Source: a virus. From it: a DNA stretch of 24,153 bases. The notes below the pieces were generated by a model. It had not been told where the DNA came from, did no database searches, and saw nothing but the letters and a program-made list of their open reading frames with translations. The position numbers and the translations under genes were made by a program. The DNA is taken from positions 1 through 24,153 of the IMG/VR virus record IMGVR_UViG_3300043464_000291. One strand, written 5' to 3'. Of the stretch, positions 1 through 7,399 are shown piece after piece (the stretch's first letter is position 1; every line of letters starts with the position of its first letter).

Positions 1-1
1 G

Positions 2-304
2 TGGGGCAACAAGCGGGCCGAGATGTGGGGCGAGATGCGGACCTGGCTGAAGGACGCGTCCATCCCGCTGGACCGCTACCTCAAGAACGACCTGACCGGG
101 CCAATGATGAAACCGGACAGTAAAGGGACTATTTTCTTGGAAAGCAAGAAGGATATGAAGGCCCGCGGGCTGGCCTCGCCCGACGCGGCCGACGCCATCG
201 CGGTAACTTTTGCGTTTCCGGTGGCCCACCGGGAATATGTTGACCGCAGCCCGCGACGCGCGTATGCTCCGGGCGCTGTCCCTACCTCATGGATGGGTGC
301 TTAA
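2..304 (+). CDS. terL: Terminase large subunit, C-terminal fragment (5' end outside window)
   Basis: This is the last 100 codons of the packaging motor's large subunit, which drives DNA into the procapsid by ATP hydrolysis and cuts concatemers with an RNase H-like nuclease domain. The frame is open from base 2 with no start in view, so the gene enters from the left. The visible piece matches the end of the nuclease domain: a KDMKARG segment followed by SPDAADAIAVTF, the region that carries the last metal-binding aspartate in P22/T4-type terminases, then a short variable tail. The stop codon shares one base with the next start (TAATG). The position directly before portal and head genes agrees with the call. 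The ATPase motifs are outside the window and cannot be checked. Confidence 0.88.
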   Translation, partial: WGNKRAEMWGEMRTWLKDASIPLDRYLKNDLTGPMMKPDSKGTIFLESKKDMKARGLASPDAADAIAVTFAFPVAHREYVDRSPRRAYAPGAVPTSWMGA

Positions 305-561
305 TGGCGAAGAAAAGCGTATCATTGGCCGTGGGTCGGGGCGAGAAGCTGCCGACAGACAAGGGCGCCGGGCTGACCGCCAAGGGCCGAGCCAAGTACA
401 ACCGTGAGACAGGCTCCAACCTGAAGCCGCCAGCGCCCAACCCAAAGACCGAGGCGGACAAGGGACGCAAAAAATCCTTTTGCGCCCGTATGGCCGGCGT
501 GGTAGCCAAGTCTGAGAACGCCGACAGGGCTAAGGCCAGCATGAGAAGGTGGAAGTGCTAA
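304..561 (+). CDS. Small basic protein between terminase and portal (SFCARM motif)
   Basis: An 85-residue, Lys/Arg-rich protein. I chose the ATG at 304, which overlaps the terL stop by one base, rather than the in-frame ATG at 289 inside terL. The pattern KGRAKYNRETGSNLKPP, then KKSFCARMAGV and a C-terminal SMRRWKC is a recognisable small-phage-protein pattern. From memory it resembles a DUF named DUF6321, which I cannot verify here. Two cysteines (in SFCARM and at the very end) and many basic residues would allow metal or nucleic-acid binding, but this is inference. The gene sits in a chain of overlapping genes running into the portal. Function unknown. Confidence 0.8.
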   Translation: MAKKSVSLAVGRGEKLPTDKGAGLTAKGRAKYNRETGSNLKPPAPNPKTEADKGRKKSFCARMAGVVAKSENADRAKASMRRWKC

Positions 562-722
562 TGGCAAAACCGGGTCTATACGCCAACATCCACGCCAAGC
601 GGGAGCGCATTGCGGCCGGGTCTGGCGAGAAGATGCGGAAGCCGGGCGCCAAGGGCGCGCCCACCGCCGCGGCGTTCCGTGCGTCTGCCAAGACGGCCAA
701 GCCAGCCAAGAAGGGCAAGTGA
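561..722 (+). CDS. Very small basic protein (MAKPGLYANIHAKR type)
   Basis: A 53-residue protein whose ATG overlaps the previous TAA by one base. It starts MAKPGLYANIHAKRERI, continues with a GSGEKMRKPGAKGAP segment and ends in a Lys/Ala tail. Similar tiny proteins occur between terminase and portal genes in other short-tailed phages as far as I recall. The protein is strongly basic, with no membrane segment and no cysteine. It could coat DNA or bind the portal or terminase, but nothing in the sequence decides this. The end-to-end overlaps on the upstream side argue that it is translated. Confidence 0.72.
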   Translation: MAKPGLYANIHAKRERIAAGSGEKMRKPGAKGAPTAAAFRASAKTAKPAKKGK

Positions 723-723
723 C

Positions 724-861
724 ATGCCGCTGGTGAAGTCCACCTCCAAGGACGCCTTTCGCAAGAACGTGAAGGCTGAAATTGCTGCCGGCAAGCCGGC
801 AAAACAGGCTGTCGCCATCGCGTATTCGACCAAGCGCGCAGCGGCTAAGAAAGGCAAGTAA
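724..861 (+). CDS. Very small helical protein (KSTSKDAFRKNVKAEI type)
   Basis: A 45-residue protein starting one base after the previous stop and ending in a TAATG overlap with the portal start. The text reads as one amphipathic helix followed by the pattern GKPAKQAVAIAYSTKR and a Lys-rich tail. The AGKPxKQAVAIAYS pattern is common in tiny phage proteins near structural genes. A longer in-frame ATG at 610 would overlap the upstream gene and is not preferred. The function is unknown. Together with the two genes before it, it makes a cluster of three small basic products between terminase and portal. Confidence 0.72.
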   Translation: MPLVKSTSKDAFRKNVKAEIAAGKPAKQAVAIAYSTKRAAAKKGK

Positions 862-3038
862 TGGCCGCCAACGATGTAGAAGCCGCAGGCAAGGTATCGG
901 ACAGCGACGACAAGGACCGTCTGTCCGTCATGCGCCGGCGCTACACCATGGCGCTGTCGGCCTACTCGGACAGCCGCGAGGACGAACTGGACGACCTGCG
1001 TTTTATGGCCGGGTCGCCCGACAACCAGTGGCAGTGGCCGGCGGACGTGCTGGCGACCCGCGGGACTGTGCAGGGCCAGACGATCAACGCGCGGCCGTGC
1101 CTGACGATCAACAAGCTGCCGCAGCATGTGCGCCAGGTGACCAACGAGCAGCGGCAGAACCGGCCGACCGGCAAGGTGATCCCGGCCGACGACCGCGCGG
1201 ACGTGCGCGTGGCCGAGATATTTGACGGCATGGTGCGGCACATCGAGTATATCTCAGACGCCGACGTGGCCTACGACACGGCCTGCGACAACCAGGTCAC
1301 CTACGGCGAGGGCTACATCCGCATTTTGACGGAGTACGCCCGCGAGGACAGCTTCGACCAAGACATCAAGATCGGACGGGTGCGGAACTCGTTCTCGGTC
1401 TACATGGACCCGGCCATTCAAGACCCGTGCGGCGCCGACGCCGAATGGTGCTTCATCACCGAAGACGTGAGCAAGGCCGACTATGAACGCATGTTTCCAG
1501 ACGCTGCGCCGATTTCTAGCCTCATGTCGCAAGGCGTGGGCGACCAGAGCCTTTCTCAATGGCTCTCGGAAAACATGGTACGTATCGCCGAATACTTCTA
1601 CTACGAACACGAAAAAGCGACGCTAAACCTCTACCCCGACAACATCACAGCCTTCGCCAACTCGCCGCAGGACAAGCAACTGAAGGCGATGTTTGGCAAG
1701 CCGCTGCGTAGCCGCGTGGTCGACCGCAAGAAGGTCAAGTGGGTCAAGACCAACGGGTTTGAGGTACTGGAAGAACGCGATTGGGCCGGCAAATACATCC
1801 CCGTCGTGCGCGTAATTGGCAACGAGTTTGAGGTCGACGGTCAGCTTTACGTGTCGGGCCTTGTGCGGAACGCCAAGGACGCCCAGCGCATGTACAACTA
1901 CTGGGTCAGCCAGGAAGCCGAAATGCTGGCTTTGGCGCCCAAAGCGCCCTTCATTGGCTATGGCGGCCAGTTTGAAGGCTACGAGACGAACTGGAAGACG
2001 GCCAACACGAACAACTGGCCGTACCTAGAGGTCAATCCAGACGTTACGGACGGCGCTGGAAGCCCTTTGCCGCTTCCGCAGCGCGCACCGCCGCCGCTGG
2101 CCCAGACCGGCCTCATACAGGCTAAATTGGGCGCTGCTGACGACATCAAGGGCACCACAGGCCAGTATGACAGCAGCCTAGGCGCCCAGAGCAACGAGCG
2201 GTCTGGTCGGGCCATCCTCGCCCGCGAGAAGCAAGGCGACACGGGTACCTACCATTACGTCGACAACCTGTCCCGCGCGATCCGCTACGTCACCCGGCAA
2301 CTTGTGGACATGATCCCCAAGATTTACGACACCGCCCGCGTGGCGCGCATCGTGGGGCTGGACGGCGAGGTGGGCATGGTAAAGATCAATCCGACCCAGC
2401 CGGAGCCTGTGAAGGAAATCCGCGACGAAAACGGGCTTGTGATCGACAAGATTTACAACCCGTCGGTCGGCGTTTACGACGTGTGCGTGACCACTGGGCC
2501 AGGCTACATGACCAAGCGTCAGGAAGCCTTGGACGCCATGTCTATGCTGTTGCAGTCTAACCCGCAGCTTTGGACGGTCGCCGGTGATCTGTTCATCAAA
2601 AACATGGATTGGCCGGGCGCGCAGGAGATGGCGGCGCGATTTGCTAAGATCATTGATCCAAAGGTTATGGAAGGCGAAGACCAATCGCCCGAAATGCAGA
2701 TGGCCAAGATGCAAATTGAAGCCTTGACCAAGGAATTGAACCAAGTCGTCGGCATGTTGCAGCGCGTCGAGCAATCCATCGAGGCGCAGGAAGTGCAGAT
2801 CAAGGCCTACGACGCCGAAACCAAGCGCATTTCCGCGGTCCAGGCCGGCATGACGCCAGAGCAAATCCAAGACATCGTGATGGGCACCATTGCAGCAGCT
2901 ATGGATACCGGCGATCTGGTTGGGCCAGGCGGCCCAGTTTCACGTGAAATGCCGGAAATGCAACCGGAAATGGGCGGAATGCCACCAGATATGGGCGGAA
3001 TGCCACCTCAAATGCCGCCAGGAGGCCCAATGCAATGA
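861..3038 (+). CDS. Portal protein, P22 gp1 type
   Basis: A 725-residue protein, the same length as the phage P22 portal. A dodecamer of this protein forms the ring at one capsid vertex through which DNA enters and leaves and to which the tail attaches. The N-terminal quarter has the conserved P22-type text: RFMAGSPDNQWQWP, then LTINKLPQHVRQVTNEQRQNRP and FDGMVRHIEYISDAD, then a YGEGYIRI segment. The middle contains SFSVYMDPAIQDP, and a glutamine-rich helical stretch (from about residue 610) would form the barrel helix. The last 36 or so residues are rich in Met, Pro and Gly and carry a short tandem repeat. The start overlaps the previous stop by one base and the end overlaps the next gene by four. 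Confidence 0.95.
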   Translation: MAANDVEAAGKVSDSDDKDRLSVMRRRYTMALSAYSDSREDELDDLRFMAGSPDNQWQWPADVLATRGTVQGQTINARPCLTINKLPQHVRQVTNEQRQNRPTGKVIPADDRADVRVAEIFDGMVRHIEYISDADVAYDTACDNQVTYGEGYIRILTEYAREDSFDQDIKIGRVRNSFSVYMDPAIQDPCGADAEWCFITEDVSKADYERMFPDAAPISSLMSQGVGDQSLSQWLSENMVRIAEYFYYEHEKATLNLYPDNITAFANSPQDKQLKAMFGKPLRSRVVDRKKVKWVKTNGFEVLEERDWAGKYIPVVRVIGNEFEVDGQLYVSGLVRNAKDAQRMYNYWVSQEAEMLALAPKAPFIGYGGQFEGYETNWKTANTNNWPYLEVNPDVTDGAGSPLPLPQRAPPPLAQTGLIQAKLGAADDIKGTTGQYDSSLGAQSNERSGRAILAREKQGDTGTYHYVDNLSRAIRYVTRQLVDMIPKIYDTARVARIVGLDGEVGMVKINPTQPEPVKEIRDENGLVIDKIYNPSVGVYDVCVTTGPGYMTKRQEALDAMSMLLQSNPQLWTVAGDLFIKNMDWPGAQEMAARFAKIIDPKVMEGEDQSPEMQMAKMQIEALTKELNQVVGMLQRVEQSIEAQEVQIKAYDAETKRISAVQAGMTPEQIQDIVMGTIAAAMDTGDLVGPGGPVSREMPEMQPEMGGMPPDMGGMPPQMPPGGPMQ
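2970..3007 (+). repeat. 21-bp tandem repeat coding the portal's Met-Gly-Pro tail
   Basis: The 17-base string ATGGGCGGAATGCCACC occurs at 2970 and again at 2991, so the unit is 21 bases and encodes a seven-residue repeat (MGGMPPD, then MGGMPPQ), followed by a degenerate MPPGGPM. The reading frame is kept, so slippage would add or remove whole heptads of the flexible portal tail. Confidence 0.85.
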
Positions 3039-3397
3039 GTTGCGCTGAATTTATTGGCAATCTGTTTTTGGCCCGTGATGTGGCCCATTCGGTCCATCTG
3101 AACACGCGCAGCTACGCCAAGCACAAGGCTTTGGGCAAGTTTTACGACAGCGTAATCGACCTTGCAGACAAATTTGCCGAGGCGTACCAAGGCCGGCACG
3201 GGCTAATTGGCCCTATTTCCCTGCACTCAGCGCGCAAAACATCCAATATCACCGAATTTCTTGAGGATAACCTCAAAGAAATTGAGGATGCGCGCTATAA
3301 AGTGTGTGACAAGTCTGATACGGCGTTGCAGAATATAATCGACGAAATTGTTGGCTTATACCTGTCAACGCTGTATAAACTTAAATTTCTGGCATAA
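3035..3397 (+). CDS. Small helical protein after the portal (possible DUF5856/ferritin-like)
   Basis: A 120-residue protein whose ATG overlaps the portal stop by four bases (ATGA), preceded by a GGAGG ribosome site inside the portal gene. The text is almost fully helical: FIGNLFLARDVAHSVHLNT, then KFYDSVIDLADKFAEAYQG, LIGPISL, FLEDNLKEIEDARY and NIIDEIVGLYLSTLYKLKFL. This reads as a four-helix bundle like those in ferritin/Dps relatives, and from memory it corresponds to a phage family called DUF5856. The helices start with His and Glu residues that could bind metal, but I cannot place a di-iron site. Base composition begins to fall here compared with the portal. Role unknown; the tight coupling suggests it is made along with the portal. 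Confidence 0.8.
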   Translation: MSCAEFIGNLFLARDVAHSVHLNTRSYAKHKALGKFYDSVIDLADKFAEAYQGRHGLIGPISLHSARKTSNITEFLEDNLKEIEDARYKVCDKSDTALQNIIDEIVGLYLSTLYKLKFLA

Positions 3398-3406
3398 GAG
3401 GTCGTT

Positions 3407-5989
3407 ATGACAGTCAATCTTTCAGCTTTGGCTGGAGCCGGCGCACAGTTTTTTGACAACAACGGCAACATGTTGTCGGGCGGTAAGTTGTATTCATACG
3501 CAGCGGGCACTACAACACCGCAAACCACATACACCAGCGCGTCAGGTTCTACCGCGCACACTAACCCCATAATTTTAAATTCTGCTGGCCGTGTTGCAAC
3601 TGGCGAAATTTGGTTGACCGCTACTCAAACTTACAAATTTGTACTGTACACAGCTACCAATGTTTTAATTGCCACATGGGACAACATTGACAGCATTACA
3701 CCAGCAAGCAATATTTTTGCTGATTTTGCCAATACTTCTGATGTCACTAAAGGCGATGCTTTGGTGGGTTTTAAGCAGTCCAACGCAGCGGGCGTTTTGA
3801 CTGGCGCAGTAGCAGGCACAGTACACACAAAACTTCAAGAATTTATCAGCGCAAAAGACTTTGGTGCTGTTGGTAACGGAACAGACAACGAAACGGCAAT
3901 ATTTACCACTTTAGAGTCTGGCACAACAGGCGCCACCGTTGATCTGTTAAACGGCATTTATTTGGTGACAAGCATTCCGGTTGGAAACAACTACTACAAC
4001 GGCGCGTTTAAAGTTGGCACGGATATTTTCTGGCAAAACCGCAACCCTCGCGCTCACCCGTTTGAAGGCCCAGCCACTAGCGTTCGGCATATCAACCCAC
4101 GAACAGGAACTTATTGCGGTCTAAATGTTGGGCTGTTCCCAAAAACCACTGGTGGCATGGTGTTGGTGTGGCGGGAAGCAACTACACATGCCGTTCAAAA
4201 TGGCACACGTTTAAAAGCTGCTTGGACAGATGATGGTGGCCGCACAATTCAAGCGTATCCAGCCCCAGACACCGATCAAAGCCTGCCAACCATATCGTAC
4301 AGCGCAACCGCTGACACGCGCAATTTTGCGTCTGGCATCATCAACGGTCGGTTTGTCATTGTTACGACGCGCCGAGAAGAACCACAAACCTCATCAATCT
4401 ATCAAGACCCGCTGTCAATATACAGTGATGATGAGGGGTTAACGTGGACTAGCGCTGCCATTACGGGGCTTGTTGATACAGCCATAAATTTTCACAGCAA
4501 AGTCTACCCGTGGCCCAGTGGCGGTACAAATGGCGCTATTGTGTTTGACTACCGTAGTGGCGGTATTGGTGCATTAACCAGCACTAACGGCGGCGCAAGT
4601 TGGACAGATATTGGGGTTGTTGTTGCTGCTGGCGCATTTGCGTCACTTTCTGAAATGTCAGTGGCTCAGATTGGTTCTGAAAACAAGTGGGTTATGGTAA
4701 TTCGCACATCATCACTTGGTAATTTTGCAGTAAGCACCTCTGTAAATTTGACTACGTGGACAACAGCGGTAGACAGTGGTGTTTTGCTAAAAGGCAATCC
4801 TCCTGAGCTGATGTACGCTGACGGCAAGCTGTTCATGGTTTCTTTTTCTCGCCGCAACCAGTCAATACTTACAGGTTATGAAAATGCATTGTTGATTGCT
4901 GAAGGCAACGCAAGCCTTGTTTTCTCGTCTGGTGGTACATCTGGCTGGTCTGGGTGGAAAGTAGTTTCCCAGCTTGGGTTCTGGCCTACTGGTTACATTA
5001 GCACGGCATCAGTTCGGGGCCGTTGGTATGCTTTGATGACTGCAAGCGAAGAAACTGCGGGCAGTTCTACTGGACGCACCGCGTATCTTGCAATGCTGTC
5101 TACTGATTTGGTGGACGTTGCAGACACCCGCACAATTTTGGAGGCTGTACCGCAGCACAATCTGATCTCCAACGGCGTGCTGGAATATTGGCCTAACGGC
5201 ACATCGTTTACGACAGCATCAGCCAGGACTCTTATTCTGCCCGATTTCACATTTGCCCGTGGCGCATTTGATTCTGGTTTTACAGTTTCTCAAATCGCCG
5301 GTGATACGCAAAAATACGCAATGCGTATTCGCCGCGATGATGGCAATACACTAACCACGCAATTAGGGTTGACCCACACGTTAACCCAGTTGGATAGTTC
5401 AAAATTTATCATTGGGAATGAATATTTAGGCATTCAGTTCCGTTGCCGTAAAGGTTCTGGATTTTCAGCAGCCAATGGATTTTTGACCGTTCAGGTTCGG
5501 TATACGGACACGGCTGGCGAACAGCAAGTCACAAGCGCCGCGGGTACTTTTGCCACTACGGATGAGCCAGTTCAATCAGCAAGCACGGGCATCACGCCAA
5601 CTGAAAATTGGGAAAATTATTTCTTGCCAATTGGCCCAGTTCCGGATGCGGCTACTCAGTTGCTAATTCGTTGGACATGGACGCCTATTGGAACTGCCAG
5701 CAATGATTACATTGATCTTGAGCAGATCACATTGTTTGTTGGCAAGCAACGCAGCCCAGTAGTGAAACGAACCTACACTGAAGCCGTGAATGACTCACTA
5801 CCTTTTTTCTGGAAAGGCACTGTCAGAAGCGAAAACGGTTCTCGTTGGATTTCTTTTCCAACAGTAATGCACCGGATACCGGCAGTAACTGTATCTGTTG
5901 GCACTGCGGCCAACATTTCCACTCTTGGTTTTGAACTTAGTCATAGCAGCGCTGCCGACGTTACTGTCACGGCCCAGGCTTGGCTATAA
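3407..5989 (+). CDS. Tailspike: head-binding-like N-terminus plus sialidase-like Asp-box domain
   Basis: An 860-residue receptor-binding protein. Residues 1-97 have the pattern of P22-type tailspike anchors and other phage adhesins: QFFDNNGNMLSGGKLYSYAAGT, NPIILNSAGR, IWL and TYKFVLYTATN, ending WDNIDSI. Residues 149-163 carry KDFGAVGNGTDNETA, the usual start of a pectate-lyase-type beta-helix. Instead of a long helix, the next part resembles a BNR/sialidase beta-propeller: a full Asp-box at 340-347 (SDDEGLTW), a close one at 392-399 (STNGGASW) and a degenerate one at 274-281, with Arg residues at 227, 232 and 256. Residues from about 585 form a separate beta-rich, probably carbohydrate-binding or trimerising region, ending in a knob-like AVTVSVGTA and VTVTAQAWL. 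I infer cleavage or binding of a sialic-acid-like surface sugar; catalytic residues are not assigned. The ATG follows an AAGAGG ribosome site. Confidence 0.88.
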   Translation: MTVNLSALAGAGAQFFDNNGNMLSGGKLYSYAAGTTTPQTTYTSASGSTAHTNPIILNSAGRVATGEIWLTATQTYKFVLYTATNVLIATWDNIDSITPASNIFADFANTSDVTKGDALVGFKQSNAAGVLTGAVAGTVHTKLQEFISAKDFGAVGNGTDNETAIFTTLESGTTGATVDLLNGIYLVTSIPVGNNYYNGAFKVGTDIFWQNRNPRAHPFEGPATSVRHINPRTGTYCGLNVGLFPKTTGGMVLVWREATTHAVQNGTRLKAAWTDDGGRTIQAYPAPDTDQSLPTISYSATADTRNFASGIINGRFVIVTTRREEPQTSSIYQDPLSIYSDDEGLTWTSAAITGLVDTAINFHSKVYPWPSGGTNGAIVFDYRSGGIGALTSTNGGASWTDIGVVVAAGAFASLSEMSVAQIGSENKWVMVIRTSSLGNFAVSTSVNLTTWTTAVDSGVLLKGNPPELMYADGKLFMVSFSRRNQSILTGYENALLIAEGNASLVFSSGGTSGWSGWKVVSQLGFWPTGYISTASVRGRWYALMTASEETAGSSTGRTAYLAMLSTDLVDVADTRTILEAVPQHNLISNGVLEYWPNGTSFTTASARTLILPDFTFARGAFDSGFTVSQIAGDTQKYAMRIRRDDGNTLTTQLGLTHTLTQLDSSKFIIGNEYLGIQFRCRKGSGFSAANGFLTVQVRYTDTAGEQQVTSAAGTFATTDEPVQSASTGITPTENWENYFLPIGPVPDAATQLLIRWTWTPIGTASNDYIDLEQITLFVGKQRSPVVKRTYTEAVNDSLPFFWKGTVRSENGSRWISFPTVMHRIPAVTVSVGTAANISTLGFELSHSSAADVTVTAQAWL

Positions 5990-5999
5990 GGGAGACAAC

Positions 6000-6095
6000 A
6001 TGGACAACTGCGAAATTATTGAAATTAACGGGAACGTCCTTGTGTGCGTTTGTTTAATTACTAGCGCAATTTTTAAGGTGGCACTCAATGGCTGA
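6000..6095 (+). CDS. 31-residue hydrophobic peptide between two tail genes
   Basis: A short reading frame starting at 6000 with a GGGAG ribosome site seven bases upstream, ten bases after the tailspike stop. The peptide begins MDNCEIIEINGN and then has a hydrophobic run VLVCVCLITSAIFKVAL that could span or sit on a membrane. It overlaps the next gene by eight bases. Three cysteines in 31 residues is unusual. It may be a real small membrane peptide or a translation-coupling leader for the following gene. No family is recognised. Confidence 0.55.
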   Translation: MDNCEIIEINGNVLVCVCLITSAIFKVALNG

Positions 6096-7398
6096 TCGTT
6101 ACTGGGTTGGTGGCGCCGCAAGCTGGGATGCGACGGCATTACTTAAATGGTCAACTACTTCTGGCGGTGTTGGCGGCGCAGCCGTTCCAACTGCCGTCGA
6201 TGATGTTTATTTCAACGCGGCATCTGGCGCTGTAACAGTAACGGTTGCAGCCGCAGCTACTTGTAAAAATTTAACATTTACTGGTTTTACAGGGACTTTT
6301 GCTGGTTCGTCAGCTTTGACTATTTCAGGAAGTCTGACGCTTGTCTCAGCCATGACCCGCACGTTTACAGGGGTGGTCACATTTGATGGAACTTCAGCCA
6401 ACACCATCACTAGCAACACCAAGGATTTAAACAGCAACGTCACGTTTAACGGCGTAAGTGGCTCTTGGCAGCTCGCAGATAATTTTGTGACTGGCTCAAC
6501 CCGCACGGTTACATTGACAAACGGAACGCTGGACATTAACGGAAAGACACTTACTGGTGGCGCGTTTTCGTCTAGTAATTCAAACACTCGTACAGTTGCA
6601 TTTGGTACGGGCGGCAAGTTTATAGCGACCCGTGACAACATTGCAATTTGGAATACCAGCACATCTACGGGTCTAACAGTGACTGGCGATGCTCTCGTTG
6701 AGGCTACGTACTCAGGGGCTGTAGGGACTCGCAGTTTTAATGGCGGCGCGACATCAGAAACAAATTCCGTATCATTAAGCGTAAGCGCCGGGACTGATTC
6801 TTTCACGGCTCAAAATAATATTCGCAATTTAAATTTGACTGGATTTGCTGGAACATTGACAAATTCGACCCGTAGCGTTTTTGGTAATCTTACGGTTTCT
6901 AGTGGCGTGACATTGACGGCAGGCGCTCTTGTGACAACATTTGCTGCGACATCTTCAAAAACAATTACAACCAACGGTAAAACACTTGATTTTCCATTGA
7001 CGTTTAATGGTATTGGCGGCACGTTTGCTTTCCAAGATGCGCTAACGCAAGGCTCAACGCGCGCGTTTACTATTACAGAAGGAACAGTGCAACTCAAGTC
7101 AGGTGCGACCAGCACGGCGGGGTCATTTGTTGCAAACAGTACAAGCGTTAAATATCTTCAATCAACAACGCCAGGATCGCAAGCTACAATTTCGCAAGCC
7201 AGCGGCACAGTGACCGTATCTGACTTAACCATTCAAGACTCAAACGCCGCAGGCGGCGCGTCTTGGAACGCCTATGCTGATTTTGGCAATGAGGACGCAG
7301 GCAATAACGACGGGTGGAATTTTGGTTTATCCCCACCTTTTGCTGCGTATGAGCCACCTATCATTATTAGGTCGTTTACCCAACCTAGGAGATTCTAA
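6088..7398 (+). CDS. Repetitive beta-solenoid surface protein (ADRYWVGG type)
   Basis: A 436-residue protein starting after a good AAGGTGG ribosome site. It opens with ADRYWVGGAASWDATALLKW and a VPTAVDDVYFN segment, a start I know from phage and adhesin-like proteins that carry autotransporter-type beta repeats. Almost all the rest is Thr/Ser/Gly/Asn/Val-rich short strands (LTFTGFTGTFAGSSALTISG and similar), which suggests a beta-solenoid. Two long segments (residues about 98-172 and 284-358) align with each other. There are no catalytic motifs and no signal peptide. The last 25 residues turn Pro-rich and basic (SPPFAAYEPPIII, QPRRF). Probably a second tail fibre or virion surface protein working beside the tailspike. 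It could also be a cargo adhesin. Confidence 0.75.
   Translation: MADRYWVGGAASWDATALLKWSTTSGGVGGAAVPTAVDDVYFNAASGAVTVTVAAAATCKNLTFTGFTGTFAGSSALTISGSLTLVSAMTRTFTGVVTFDGTSANTITSNTKDLNSNVTFNGVSGSWQLADNFVTGSTRTVTLTNGTLDINGKTLTGGAFSSSNSNTRTVAFGTGGKFIATRDNIAIWNTSTSTGLTVTGDALVEATYSGAVGTRSFNGGATSETNSVSLSVSAGTDSFTAQNNIRNLNLTGFAGTLTNSTRSVFGNLTVSSGVTLTAGALVTTFAATSSKTITTNGKTLDFPLTFNGIGGTFAFQDALTQGSTRAFTITEGTVQLKSGATSTAGSFVANSTSVKYLQSTTPGSQATISQASGTVTVSDLTIQDSNAAGGASWNAYADFGNEDAGNNDGWNFGLSPPFAAYEPPIIIRSFTQPRRF
6379..7161 (+). repeat. Internal duplication in the beta-solenoid gene (copies about 6379-6600 and 6937-7161)
   Basis: Copy A (residues 98-172) and copy B (284-358) share an ordered set of landmarks: TF then TS then TIT plus N, K and L, next VTFNGVSG or LTFNGIGG, then a Phe/Leu-Asp block, GSTR, and an NGT or EGT turn. 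The match is clear at the protein level and weaker in DNA, so the duplication is old. Confidence 0.7.
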
Positions 7399-7399
7399 C

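Larger units (their letters stand above)
3407..7398 (+). other. AT-richer receptor-binding block
   Basis: The genes at 3407-5989, 6000-6095 and 6088-7398 use clearly more A and T than the rest of the window. By hand count the 60-base lines starting at 4741 and 6841 hold 26 and 25 G+C bases, against 44 in the line at 18181. The edges fall at gene boundaries, as expected for a host-range cassette that was exchanged as a unit. Confidence 0.7.

Noticed and set aside
576-1241. A 221-codon - strand frame over the small genes and portal start
   Set aside because: It overlaps several well-supported + strand genes and shows no protein pattern.
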